From NCBI GenBank assembly GCA_023238725.1, contig CM041531.1, positions 7,973,113-8,037,112 of the forward strand: 64,000 nucleotides of DNA. The letters are read 5' to 3'. The translations under genes and the position numbers were made by a program. This document shows positions 26,179-40,639 of the stretch, one piece after another. The stretch's first letter is position 1. Every line of letters starts with the position of its first letter. Source of the stretch: Scortum barcoo (Eukaryota; Chordata; Actinopteri; Centrarchiformes; Terapontidae). The notes beneath the pieces were generated by a model. It saw nothing but the letters and a program-made list of their open reading frames with translations. It was not told the origin of the DNA and did not search any database.

Positions 26179-26290
26179 TTTCCTTGAGTGGTTTTGATTG
26201 TGTGTCAGCCTTCCTGTCGTCCGTCTCCTCTGCTGCCTTTCTTCAGGCTCTGAGTCTCCCTCTGTCCCTCCCTGTGAGCAGACCAAACCC
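26179..26290 (-). other. crabp1: Probable crabp1 5' UTR and proximal promoter
   Basis: Sequence directly upstream of the crabp1 start codon on the - strand. It is rich in GGAGG and GGGAGA tracts when read on that strand. No TATA box lies in the usual place, and the transcription start cannot be fixed. Confidence 0.35.
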
Positions 26291-26345
26291 CCTCCGCCTC
26301 CTCTCCCACACAGTCATTAGACACACACATTTACAGACATTAACG

Positions 26346-26367
26346 TCACACACACACACACACACCC
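26346..26367. repeat. (CA)n microsatellite
   Basis: Eleven CA units, a short run about 170 bp upstream of the crabp1 start codon. Confidence 0.9.
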
Positions 26368-26594
26368 TTAATGGTTTATTCTCATTAGAGATTTCTTTTA
26401 ATGGCCGTGATAAATTATGTCTCAGCCTTGATATCAGTCATCTGGTCTGACTGGGCTTGAGTGGATAATTATGGTGCATTTATACAAATATTCAGTCTTT
26501 AAGTGTGAGTGTTTTTTCACAGATTTCTCACTGACACTCAGAGCTGAACAAAGGATCATCTACTTTGTCTTTTGTGCGGAGGGTTGAGGACCTT

Positions 26595-27035
26595 GTTTTA
26601 AAGGATCTGTTCACCCAAATTAAAACAGAAAATATTTATTTTCTCATTTACGTCCATCTGCATCCAGTCATTTAGACAGTCATTGTCCAGGTTTTGAGAT
26701 GTAGCTCCCTGTGATTTCTGCCTACACCCCATTACATTGAAGGCGAATGGGATTTTGCATGTAGAGCTCAATTTAAAAAAAATTCTTTTCTTTTTCTAGA
26801 AACAGCTTCTCAAAAATTCCACAGACCTTGTTTTTTATAGGAATCATTTATTAGAAAGTAGTTCCAATAAAAACTGTCCAGTGTTTATGGGAACATTGTG
26901 ATGCCAGATTTTTTTTTTTTTGATAGATTTTAGCACCATGAAAAAATGTAATTCACCTGTATGGTAGGAGGTGGAGGAAGAATACTCAGTGACAGATTTC
27001 TGAAATAAAACCTGAATTATCTTCATGGCTCAGTT
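26595..27035. repeat. Dispersed repeat, probably DNA-transposon derived
   Basis: It begins AAAGGATCTGTTCACCCAAAT and continues with TTTTCTCATTTACGTCCATC, TTTTGAGATGTAGCTCCCTG and CCCCATTACATTGAAGG. This order resembles a non-autonomous element common in fish genomes. No coding sequence is retained. The right boundary is approximate. Confidence 0.55.
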
Positions 27036-27079
27036 CCAGTTTGTGGTTTTCATGCTTCCACGCCAGCTATAAATGATGA

Positions 27080-27280
27080 CACTATGTTTTCTGGTTGTCT
27101 GTCCATCCCATTCTCATGAACAGGGGTGTAACACGTAATTCTGGACCCTGTACAGACTCGTTCCCCTTTGTTCCCCCAATCCTAACCTGCTCATGAAAGC
27201 AATATTTCAGGAAAGCCTTGAGGGAAGTTATTCTAATTTGGCACAAACACCCACTTGGACTCAATGATGAATTGAATATT
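27080..27280 (+). repeat. Dispersed fish repeat (TTGGCACAAAC type)
   Basis: It contains CTGTCCATCCCATTCTCATGAA, ATTTCAGGAAAGCCTTGAGGGAA and TTTGGCACAAACACCCACTTGG in that order. This is a familiar high-copy fish element fragment. It is usually found beside the block seen here at 53685-53880. Confidence 0.65.
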
Positions 27281-27284
27281 CCAA

Positions 27285-30190
27285 CATCTCACCTGCAGGG
27301 GGAGGAAGTGTGTCCAGCCTGAGAGAGAAAACGTAAAAATATAAAGAGAGGAGAGTGAGGAAGAGGAGGACGGAGACTTGATGATGATGATGAAGCATCA
27401 AAGAGGATCACCTGACTGGTTTGGTAGTTTTGGTAGTTTAAATGGGAAGAGAAAAGGGGAGGGGGGGCTGATGAAGATGAGCAGAATGAGTTCAACAAGC
27501 TCCACCGCTTCCTGAAAGAGGAAGAGGAGTCCCGACTGGCAACATCTGAGGGCATATAAATGAATTCTTCAATCATCTGGACAACTCGGTTTCTTGGATG
27601 CATGTAAAAATATTTAACATGTCATTTTTTCTTCTGCAGGGAGCACAAAGTCAAGCATCAAGTCCCACATAGACCCCCCAGCCACCAGAAGGTAAAACCA
27701 CTCACAGTGTCTTCATCTTTTTTCTTTTATGTATTTTTTTTTACATATTTTACATATTTCTGGCTTCTTGGGACTCTAATTTAAAAAATGTCCCTCAGTA
27801 ATTTTATTTTTCCCAGGTGGAATTCACAAAATCTTTATGAAGCAAAAAAAAAAACTTGATTCATTTAATAAGAATTGTTTCTTCATAATGGAGATTTGGA
27901 ACTTGCTGAACTTTACAATAAAGTTTTGCATTAAAAAATGAGGAGAAAAAACTGTTTCAGAGCTCATATACATTGTGAGTATTGTTTTAAGACACAAACA
28001 CAATCCTTTAACTATGAAATATTTGTATAAATGCACAATGAATTTCAAGTAAATCCCTGTCTCATTTCATTTCATTAATCCTGAAGGTGAGACCTCAACA
28101 CAGATAATGAAAGTTCCTCTACACATCTTTCTCAACATTTTTGCAAAAGCTGCAATGAAGATTACACAACAGTCTTTTCAATACGATTCTCACACTTTCC
28201 TCTTTGACTGTCCCATCTTTTATCCAACACAAACACGCACACACACAAACATGCACAGCTACCACGTTTCATCCCATGAGACTGAGAGGCCCTTCCTCTC
28301 ACCCCGGCCAAGTCAGGTTTGTTCCTTCTCTGACGGCCCCTCATCAATCTTTCTGACAAAGTGCCTTCCAGACACCGCCAGATAATTAATGTATAGAGCA
28401 GAACGGGGAGCACTCCGTCATCCCACCACGAAGTGTCAGCTCAGAGAAACCCTCCGCCGCCTTCACCAGGTCTCCTTGTTTGTTTCATTCATCAGCAGAT
28501 TTGTCTGTTGGTCTCTGGGTGGTTTTCTTTTTCCAAAAGGGAGAGTGAAGGTTTGAGGACGAGCACGGAGGGGAAGTTTTGGGATGTGAGAGGATCCGTT
28601 TGCTGCCATCTATTGTTCTGTTAATGACAAATAAGCATTTTAACATTTAACTCACTGCATTCTGGTATTTTTTTGTGTCTTAAAGGGTTTAATGTGACTC
28701 TAAACATGTTTTTGGTGACTTAACATTAACTATAAAAGGGCAGCATTTTTTAACCCATGTAGTAATTTCTGCAGTAACTTAAATCTTTAATGTTTTAATC
28801 AATGTTTTGCTTTATAAATATGATAAAGTGTGTCACATTACAATTAAATTAAACTTTTTTGTAAATAAAATAAGTGATAAATAATAAATCCTTTGTTAGA
28901 TTTTAACAAAGTTATATTCAGTGGCATATGATGAAACTATTTTTTGTATTTCATGAAATAAAATCTCATCTAATATCATAACAACCACCAGCACTGTAGG
29001 ACAAATAGTTTATTTCACTTTTGCATTATGAATTATATCGTACTGAGCTGTCAGGAAAAAATTCGCCTTTAAACCACGTTGACTTTGCCTCTGTAGATCC
29101 TTTCATCTCATTATCTAACTACCATAATGAGATATGACCTTTGGTGTCAGACAGTCACCCTCAGTAAGACGTATGGACGCCCCGCAGTTATGAGAACATC
29201 AAGGAAAAACACATTATCTTCTCAGAATCACATTTTCTCCTCCCAAACCTTTTTATCAGCGTGACGGTCTCCCTGAGGACAACGGGAACACACAACATTG
29301 ACGTTTTATTTTCTAAACGTTACAGTTGATGTGGGTTCACACAAAGACTCTTCTTACGTACCTGCTGCTAAACTGGAAGATAATGTTCTTATGTAATGTT
29401 TGTATATGAAGGATTCTGCCATCAGTACCCCCATTTTGCATTTTACTCTTTTGGTCTGATATATATTTGTTTATTATTTAATTATTAATTGTCTAACCAA
29501 GGAAATACAAGTCAAGTCAAATGCATTTTGTCTGCAGTGATTCCATGCATTGCAAATTTTAAACTTTTTTTAAAAGCTCCACTGGCCTTTATTTTAATTA
29601 ATGTCTAATGATTTTGTGATTAACACAAAAAATTACCATTCAACATCATGCAAACTATTTCACAGCACACTTTATTATCATATGAAATGATAAATTATGA
29701 TTTTTCATTCTATATCAGCTGATCATAGACATAAATATCATCGAATGCTGTAAATTGACTGATAATTAACAAGAAATTACCATAAGAAAATGTATCTAAA
29801 GATATAAGGTTAGCAATTATAGTTCATCTACCAGAGACATTTCATTTTCAACTGGAAAATGTCTGATTCAAAAAAATAAGTGTCATTGAATTACAATTTT
29901 TAATTAAGTGAAATTTGAGGGCTCATTCATAAAAATGTTTGTCCATCATGTGTTCTTGTTTTGTTTTATTTTTATCAGCCAACAGAAATACCGTACACAG
30001 AAATACTACCTGTATCAGATTCAACTCTTCGATGTTCTGAAATAAGCACAGATATGACAGGACATCTGCAAATCAAAATATTTCAATTATTTGAAAATTT
30101 AAAGCCAACCAGAACAAATATAGGAATAGAAAGAACAGCACAGGTTAAATATCTCATTCAGCCCAAAAGTAAAAACACAAACTGACTCTG
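27285..30190. other. Intergenic region between crabp1 and slc25a44
   Basis: No exon or RNA gene was recognised. 27300-27600 has purine-rich runs and a short GAT repeat. 27610-30190 is mostly AT-rich, with a slightly GC-richer stretch near 28230-28620. The short ORFs here show no family signature. Confidence 0.5.
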
Positions 30191-32122
30191 TAAAGCGGAC
30201 GTGACGTTTTATTGACCAAACAGATGAACGAAGAACCACTGAGGCGACACATGATGTTAAAACCAAACGTTTTCTGTACATGACGACATGATCATGACAA
30301 CACTAATCTCTGTTGCTCACTGGCAGAATAATCACACTTTTGGAGTTACTGAATGCTTTGCAAAGAAAATTAAAATAAGAAGTTTCAGACGTAGTAAATC
30401 TTATTAGAGAAGTTTGCAATAATCGCCTTCACTGCCACAAGGCTTCCAAGTTTTAGTGACGAGTGCCTTTAAAAGAAGATGATCGCCCTGAAGACGTGGG
30501 AGTGTGTTACAAATACAAGTGAATCTACGAGATAAAGTCCATAAATTTACCCATTAAATAAGGTTTAGAGCACATGTTGACTGAGAAAATTTATAAATAA
30601 CTTCAGAGAACATCATCGGACATTATGGCTTCATTTAATCCAACTCTCAGATTTAGAAATATCCCTTCGATCAAACTAAAACGGCCCTTTAACATCCTCC
30701 TTCCTCTATGATGAAAACACCCGCAAGTGATGAAATCTAATGTCAGGTGTAAATCATTTCTAATAAATAGGATCAGCTCTACAAACTGACCACATCTTAT
30801 ACTTTATACTAAGTTTTATTTTTAAAATCACTTTTTGAAAAAAAAGTTCTAAAATCAACAAACTGCATGAGCCACTGAGCCAACACTCAAAAAGTTATTC
30901 ATTTTAAACAAGGAAGAATGTGAATCATGTAAAATGTTGAAGTTTGGACACTTCTGTGGTCATAATCCCCAAAACTTAAAGAAAATAAATTAGTTATAAT
31001 GCAATCCTTTAAGACCATGTTATTCACACAATTTACAAGAAATGTACAATCACATTTTGTGCTGAAAAGGATAAAACATTTACATTATTGCACTCAAACT
31101 TTTACCATCCAAAGGGAAACAGCATCATTTCTGCTTGCTGCCCTTCAATCTCAGGTTTTAGCTGGCTCAGCTTCTAGGTCGTTACCACCTAGTTCACCAA
31201 ATCCAAATTTATATAACCAGCTTGATGCAATATTTTCTCCAGTGTCAGACAGAATCTCAGTCCATGGCTGTGTTACAACATAAAATATAATATTGTGCTC
31301 TATGTTAAGCAAGGAATCTGTCATTCGTTTTGACTGTAAATGAAATATACCTACAACACAGAGGCTGCCATGACACGTAAATTATTCTAATATCTACTGT
31401 TCTTCTTGCGCACGTTCAGCAATTACAAACAAAAAGTAGACTTCTGGGTCACTCTATGAAGGCAGCAATTTAAAAAGGCGAAGACAAAGGAACTGCAGAG
31501 CGGAGGTGGAAGGAAACAAACGTTTGGGAAGGATTCGTTTACTGTTGATGCGAATGCGTCATCGCGAGTTATACGACCTTTCCCTGATCAAAACCAGCTT
31601 TTTGTTTTGGCCCGACACCGCTTTGGCTTCTGGGAAAGAGCAAACACGCATCACTACGGAAACCATCTGGCCCGTCGAAACAAACTCTCACAAAAGATAA
31701 AAAGTCCGTCTGCAAGTCTACTTTCCTCCACCGCAGAGATCGCTGGACATGATTGTAGAGCAATAACTTTTCCTCTGCTGACCAAATATAAAAATAGATC
31801 AATATATAGATCAATGTCTGAATCCTCCAGTGTTAAAGCAACGTCCACCTCACCACTTTCGATTGCACTAAAAAGCGACGGCCCTGTTAAGCAGCAACAC
31901 AAACTGTAAATCTGAGTGCGGAGTGAATGTTGACGGCCAGGTATTTAATCTGAAACTAGTATGTATAATGTCTCATATCTGGTGTGTTTAAAATGGCCTG
32001 ACTCCATTTTGTTCCCCAGGCAGTTATTTAAAACAGACATTTCTTTCACAGGAAGTCTGATATGGGGTCTCATTTGGGGTTAAAATGGCACGTGGTCCTT
32101 GCATCATCCGTCCAGGTATCTT
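30191..32122 (-). other. slc25a44: slc25a44 3' UTR
   Basis: About 1.9 kb of non-coding sequence follows the slc25a44 stop on the - strand. It ends at an AATAAA signal (plus-strand TTTATT at 30208-30213). No other gene signal lies in the interval. The end is inferred from the signal alone. Confidence 0.55.
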
Positions 32123-33985
32123 CTACCAGTGTCTCGAGTCCACCAGCTCCGGACGCAAACTCAGTTTCTTTAGCGTCTCGTAGCCGACCACCATGACGAT
32201 GGCGGTGGGCGTGGATGAAATGATACGTGCCGACAGTCCTTTGGTCAAACCCCAGAAGCCCTCCTCTTTGATCAGCTGCCTGAACGTCTCGATGACCGAA
32301 GTCCTCCCTTCAACCTAAACACAACACACAAACAGTATTACACAGAGTATTTTAATATTTGGAATCACAAACCATGGGTGAAGGATTGGGTGATATATAC
32401 TTTTTGCTTTTGCATGATGTGTAAAGAGTTATTAAGATGTACAGTACTGAATATTTTCAAACAGTAACACAGATTATAGCTGAGCTGGAGTCATAAATAA
32501 CTTCTTTAGTCTTCAACAAAAATACAAATAATTCCCTGAACTTGGAAAACTGAATGAACATTGTTATTTTTTGGCCATGTTATCCATGTTACTTGGGACA
32601 ATTGCTTCTATGTAGACTTAAGCACAGATTAATGAGGCAGAAATGTGTTTTCTGACATTATTCCTTTCAATTAACACCTTCCTCCACTCAGTATTTATTC
32701 ATTTTTGTGGTTGACTTTTCTTCAAGGTAGAACTTGACTTGTGCAGAACATTTGCTGTCTTGCACTGGACAGAAAAAGTTTCCCTGACATGTCAAGATAT
32801 GCAAATTACAGAGGAGTGACAGGGAAGCTCAAAACCTTGTGCACACATTTAAAGAAAGCTGACTAATTATTAACATTTATTGTTCCAGCTGTGGAAAATC
32901 TCCAACTAAATATGGTGGACTGTGCACTGTAAGACAGTAATCCTGTGAAAATCTCTAAACATCAGATCAGATCAAACACTACATCTGACTTTTTCTGTGC
33001 CGTGTATTCAACATTACAGCCCCACATGATACCTGCTGTATTACACTGTGTCTGACAGATGTGCAGTCAGTTACCTGAACTCTGGCTCTGACCACGTCCA
33101 TTGGGTTGGTGACTGTTGAGGCAGTGGCAGCAGCTAAAGGTCCGGCCATGGCTTGTAGAATCAGATGAGGGCAGTCGCTGGGAGCCAGCTTAGAGAGTTG
33201 CTCTGCAGAAAATTACACACACAAGATACCTGATTAACCACACGGCATGCAGTGGACACAGATAACAAGTGGAAAAACACAAGCTCAAGGTCTTTAGAGA
33301 AAAGTGCAATTAGTCTAGTGCTTTATAGTTTAAAAAACACAAATTCCAGTCACTTACCAGCATAAAAATGATAAAAAGGCCACCAGACAGCACTGTTTGG
33401 GATATAAGTGAGTAAAGAAGCCACGTATCCCCTGTAGAAGCCCCGTAAACCATCAGCAGCAAAGATCTGAGCCATAATGTTCCTGGTTTGCCCGAACACT
33501 TTTTTGGACTTCCCGCCCTCCGTGTTAGAGTTGAGCCGAAAGCGGGTGAGGTGCTGCCCTTGGCCCTGCATCATCAGCTGCTGAGAGATGACATCTATGG
33601 GAACGGTGATGCTCTGAGCGACCAGGGAGGCCGAGCCGCCCGCCACCAGCGACTTGACCGTATTGTCCTCAGAATACTGGGCGACGTACTTCCTCACCAG
33701 CTCGTAGGTGGTGATGTAAGCCTGGCCCGAGATGAGCGTGAAGGTGTTGACCATGAAGCCGCGGTAAAGGCCCCGAACGCCCTCAGTCCGCAGAATCTTG
33801 AAGAAGGCGTCAAAGGTGCCGCTGTAGAGCGACTTTCCCCGCTGCACCTGCAGCCGAGTGCGGATGAGCGTGGCCGGGTAGACTGTGGCCCGGATGGTCA
33901 TCGTCATGAACACCCCGAAAGAGTAGAACTTCCTTTTGTCGAGGTCCTCCCACTCGATGATCTGGATGTTCCTTTTCTGCTGCAT
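32123..33985 (-). CDS. slc25a44: Solute carrier family 25 member 44, mitochondrial branched-chain amino-acid carrier
   Basis: Slc25a44 is an inner-membrane carrier reported to import branched-chain amino acids into mitochondria. Coding exons on the - strand are 33985-33358, 33202-33075 and 32314-32123 (628, 128 and 192 nt), giving 315 aa (human 314). It has the three repeats of the mitochondrial carrier family. The helix-end signatures are PATLIRTRLQ (Pro37), PIDVISQQLM (Pro129) and PMDVVRARVQ (Pro243). The non-standard Thr in repeat 1 and Ser in repeat 2 match human SLC25A44. The C-terminus SLRPELVDSRHW is identical to human. The start at 33985 (A at -3) aligns with the mammalian start; the open frame runs further upstream only into intron. 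It is head to head with psma4. Fish have a and b copies; the copy is not resolved. Confidence 0.97.
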
Positions 33986-34011
33986 CCTGCCGGCTGTAGG
34001 TGCCCCCTCAT
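33904..34011 (-). promoter_or_regulatory. slc25a44: Upstream ORF overlapping the slc25a44 start
   Basis: An ATG at 34011-34009 lies in the 5' UTR part of the first coding exon, 26 nt before the main ATG and out of frame with it. It opens a 35-codon frame that ends in TGA inside the main coding sequence (33906-33904). The upstream ATG has a poor context (C at -3, A at +4); the main ATG has A at -3. Leaky scanning is therefore likely. Function is inferred. Confidence 0.6.
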
Positions 34012-34354
34012 CAGACTGACTCCTGCCCGACAGCGTAAACAAAAGTACGGTCAGTAAGCCGGTTTTCACAAAGCATAAAAGTTCACTGTTGATTTGGAAA
34101 ATGTAGTTTGCCACAGATACCACATACAGACAGTAGTGTAACTTCTCAATGACAAGTGAGCATCCACTAATAATAACATGGGATGCAGTTTGGGAAAAAA
34201 GCTGGTAAATGCATGACAACGCATGTTAACTTGACTACATACTACTGAAGAAAATATGAACTGCTTGTGTTTAAAACAAACAAAGTAGCAGTTTTGACAC
34301 ATCTTCTTTCATTAAGTAGTGGTACATAGTGTTTGTCTGTATTAATAAATAAAG

Positions 34355-34685
34355 TACAGCTGCTACAGTCCATTAGTTGATAAGTTGTCAGCTATTGGAG
34401 TAATCACCAACTAACCAACATCAGTAACTTTTCATGAAAAATTGTCCAAACTTTCTGATTTCAGCTTCTCAGAAGTGAACATTTCCTGATTTCTTTAGTC
34501 CTCTGTGACAGTAGTAAACTGCATATCTTCAGGTTGTGGTCAAAACAAGACATTTGAGAACATCACACTGAGCTTTGGGAAACAACATATTTTTCACCAT
34601 TTTCTGACATTTTCTGAACAACTAATCAATAGATCAGGTGGATCTAAAATTGAAATAATTGTTATTTGCAGCCACAGAATACAGT
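34355..34685. repeat. Dispersed fish repeat, CGATTAGTCGATTA family, copy 2
   Basis: It begins AGCTGCTACAGTCCATTAGTTGATAAG. An internal block includes GAACATTTCCTGATTTCTTTAGTC and TTTTCTGACATTTTCTGAACA. It ends AATTGTTATTTGCAGC. The same order occurs at about 8830-9085 and 58795-59040. I recognise it as a high-copy fish element with degenerate inverted ends. Confidence 0.65.
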
Positions 34686-34719
34686 GCAACAGTCAAAATA
34701 CCACATTATACAGTATATT

Positions 34720-35100
34720 ATTACATATAATGAAGTAGTTATGGGGTATGAGACACAGTATAAAGCATAATGTCATGATATAGTTTAACAAACTATGTCT
34801 ATATATCCAATAAGTGTATCTTAATGTGTAATATTCTACTGTATAACAAGGTGAAGTGTAGTGACAGTATAACATAATACAGTATAATATTACACATTAT
34901 GATGTAGTAATGGGATATGTCAAAGTATAAGGTGAAGTATAGCGATATAGTATGACATATCTCGTATCCCATAACTACTGTACATCATAATGTGTAATGT
35001 TATACCATATTATATGATGAAGTATAGTGATATATAATATAATAAAATAAAGTATAATATTACACATTATAATGTAGTAATGGGATATGAGACATAGTAT
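34720..35100. repeat. AT-rich degenerate direct and inverted repeats
   Basis: A 40-50 bp motif (ATTACACATTATGATGTAGT then AATGGGATATG) occurs in direct orientation at 34874-34920 and 35047-35095, and more loosely at 34727-34765. It is inverted at 34958-35012. The inverted copy and the 34874 copy can form a long hairpin with a loop of about 38 nt. Confidence 0.8.
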
Positions 35101-35647
35101 AAAGTATAGTGTAGTGAGAGAGTAATAGTAATGGTATAACATTATATATAGCACATCAATAACATCATCACTGTTGGTTATAATGTGATTATCATTATTA
35201 GTATTAGTATTATTATTATACATCAACACAGCCCTTCAAAGTGACTCCAGCTCTGATTAGAAGCTGTAAGGTCACTCTGGTAAAACTATTGATTCTCCCT
35301 GATCAATAATCAATCACTTTCATCTCCAGGTATCTGTGAGAGAGAGTTCAAAGGTCACAGCTCAGACACCTAAATCTCTTTAAAGTTAAATGAAAGATGT
35401 GAGCAGGTCTTAATAAAACCTCTGAGGCTTGTCGGTGTGTTGTTGTTGTTTCTCCGGTTTGACCCCGGAGGAGGACACCGTGTTCCCGGACCGGAGAGAG
35501 GCCAGAGGGGGCAAACAACGACACCGACAACACCCAACAAAGGAGAGCAAACGACAACGAAATGACCTTGTTTTAATGAAACAGATAAGTGTTTTAAAAA
35601 GCTTCGTGTTAGCTCACAGTTAGCATTCAGGAAATGAACACACTCAC

Positions 35648-35890
35648 CTCTGCGGACAGATGTTCACTTTCAAACACGACACGAGTCAAACACGACACTT
35701 CATGTCATCAGCCAGTGAAATAATATTTAATTGTGTTTATTAAATTATGATTAAATGTGTTATAAAGACGTAAGGCTGAGCTAAACCCCCGAGCTAGCCT
35801 GTTAGCTTCATTCAAACGCCGTGAAACCACCAATGACACGCAGCAGAGCTTCTTCCTCTGAACGCGTCATGATGCGTTCAGGGTCTCTCT
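35648..35890 (-). other. slc25a44: Probable non-coding exon 1 and promoter of slc25a44
   Basis: On the - strand a consensus donor (CAGAG then GTGAGTG) ends at 35648. Sequence upstream of it is moderately CpG-containing. No carrier coding sequence is present. The transcription start is not visible; 35890 is an estimate. Confidence 0.5.
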
Positions 35891-36751
35891 GCTGCCGACC
35901 ACCTGCCAGGAGGGGAACAACAACAAACACATCACATGGTGCAACAGAGCTTTTTCTTCTGTTTAACTCTTATTATTATTATTATATATTATTATTGTAG
36001 CTGTTCAGTCTGTTTCAGGCGCTTTATCCCCACCATCTGGATTGAGGAGATGTTTTTATACTAAACTCTTCTGTCATCTCCACAGTTTTATTAAATATCT
36101 GAGGACAGCCCTGTATCATATATCACCTCAGATCATCAACATTTCTCTGACATTTGAAGCCCTTGAATAAATCTGCAGCGTCTTTTTCTCTTGTTAGTGT
36201 CACACTGAAACAACAGAACATTTATTTTATGAATTTAAGTTTGTTATTGTCTTCTGGATGGATTTGCATCAGTGGTTATTTCCTAAATTTGACTATTTTT
36301 CTGAATTAACAAAAGAAAATGTGATTTTATTTTGTATGTTTTTGAAAGATGGAACACAATGTTTTGTTATTATATTTATTATTCTTGAAAAAATATTTTT
36401 ACATAAAAACAGATTTCTGAGAACACAATCGATCACTACACTACATGTTAAAATATAATAATAAAATACTGTGAAATTTCCTTTTTACCCGCTAATTCTG
36501 TCATCTGTGTGTTTATTTCATGATGATTGTCAGTAGTCTGACTATACTATTTCATTTTTATCTCTGGATGTCCCACATTTAATCTGCTCTTGTATTTTTA
36601 TACTTGTATTACTGTTTATATTTGATATGCTTGTAACTATTTATTGATTTTATTTCTCTCTGTTTCTCTGTATTTAAAGTTCTTTCATAAATGCATTTTT
36701 CTTTAATACAGAGTATATGTATCTTAAATTGTTCGATTTATTATTACAATA

Positions 36752-36791
<40 letters not shown>

Positions 36792-36819
36792 GTTGTTGTT
36801 GTTCTGTCCTCCGGCCGGT
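35891..36819. other. Intergenic region between divergent slc25a44 and psma4
   Basis: About 1 kb of mostly AT-rich DNA between two head-to-head 5' ends. It holds an ATT-rich run near 35969-35997 and an AAT microsatellite at 36750-36790, close to the psma4 promoter. No gene was recognised. Confidence 0.5.
36750..36790. repeat. (AAT)n microsatellite next to the psma4 promoter
   Basis: About 13 AAT units. The run ends just upstream of the CpG-rich sequence that precedes psma4 exon 1. Confidence 0.95.
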
Positions 36820-36944
36820 CGGTGGCGCTGCTGAGCGGCTCCTTCTCGACCGCAGAGTTCCGGTGTGTCCGAGGAAGCAAACCGAAAGTACCGGAGATTT
36901 CAACTAAAGGAGGAGTAACTCTGAGTTAGACCTTTTCACCTGAG
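36820..36944 (+). other. psma4: Probable non-coding exon 1 and core promoter of psma4
   Basis: A CpG-rich stretch (CGGCCGGTCGGTGGCGCTGC near 36812) runs to a consensus donor (CTGAG then GTAATA) at 36944/36945. A second exon carries the ATG at 37521, with acceptors at 37465 (TTCTGCAG) or 37505 (TTTACAG). The start of transcription is estimated. Confidence 0.55.
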
Positions 36945-37520
36945 GTAATACATTAATATTTCGCTTTCTACAACAGGATTGTGTTATCCCGCTTCAATCT
37001 GAGAGCAGAAGTTCAGTTTGTTTCCGTTTTATTCAGGATGAAACAGCCAGTTAGCCATGTAGCATGCTAACTAAATAGCATGCTGAGATATTGCAGATTC
37101 ATTCAGTTAGCTTAGCTTAGTTAGCTGCCACAGAAACTCAGAGAATAAAAGATTATTAAATGTCTCAAACTGTTGTTATTTTGAGTTTAATACTGCGAGA
37201 ATAACTCATCAAAGTTTTGTTGAGCAGTTTATATTCGTCAGGTTGTATTAAATCAGATATTTCCCTCTGTATGTATGAAGTTTATGTTGTTTTCTCATTG
37301 GCATTTAATAATAATACGTGTATTTAAATAATCATGTAGTGGAGGAGAAGTGGGAGTATATTAAATGTGTACCAAATTGCAGAACTTGTGTAAATGTACT
37401 TACTTTATGTAATTTTTATAGCTCAAAGTTTCACTTTTATTCAGTCTGAATCTTTATTTCTGCAGGTTGTTCCTTCATCTTTATATCCTCTGTTGTAATT
37501 TACAGGACAGTTTCAGAAAC

Positions 37521-40500
<2,980 letters not shown>

Positions 40501-40607
40501 GCAAAATCATTTTTTTTTTCACTCATGTCACCAAATCCTGTATTGTTTCGTCTTTTACATTAAAAGTTTGGAAATTGATGGACGCGTTGTCTGCATATTT
40601 GTCACAA

Positions 40608-40613
40608 AATAAA
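40608..40613 (+). promoter_or_regulatory. psma4: psma4 polyadenylation signal
   Basis: Canonical AATAAA about 110 nt after the psma4 stop. It gives a short 3' UTR, as is usual for proteasome subunit genes. Confidence 0.75.
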
Positions 40614-40639
40614 CCCTCAAAACAAACTTCACACATGTC

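Larger units (their letters stand above)
34023..35647 (-). other. slc25a44: slc25a44 5' intron
   Basis: This intron separates the non-coding first exon (donor at 35648/35647) from the first coding exon (acceptor TCGGGCAG, exon start 34022). It contains an old dispersed repeat (34355-34685) and an AT-rich direct and inverted repeat cluster (34720-35100). Confidence 0.6.

Noticed and set aside
33488..34057. 189-codon open frame on the + strand
   Set aside because: It is the antisense shadow of the slc25a44 coding exon and has no family features of its own.
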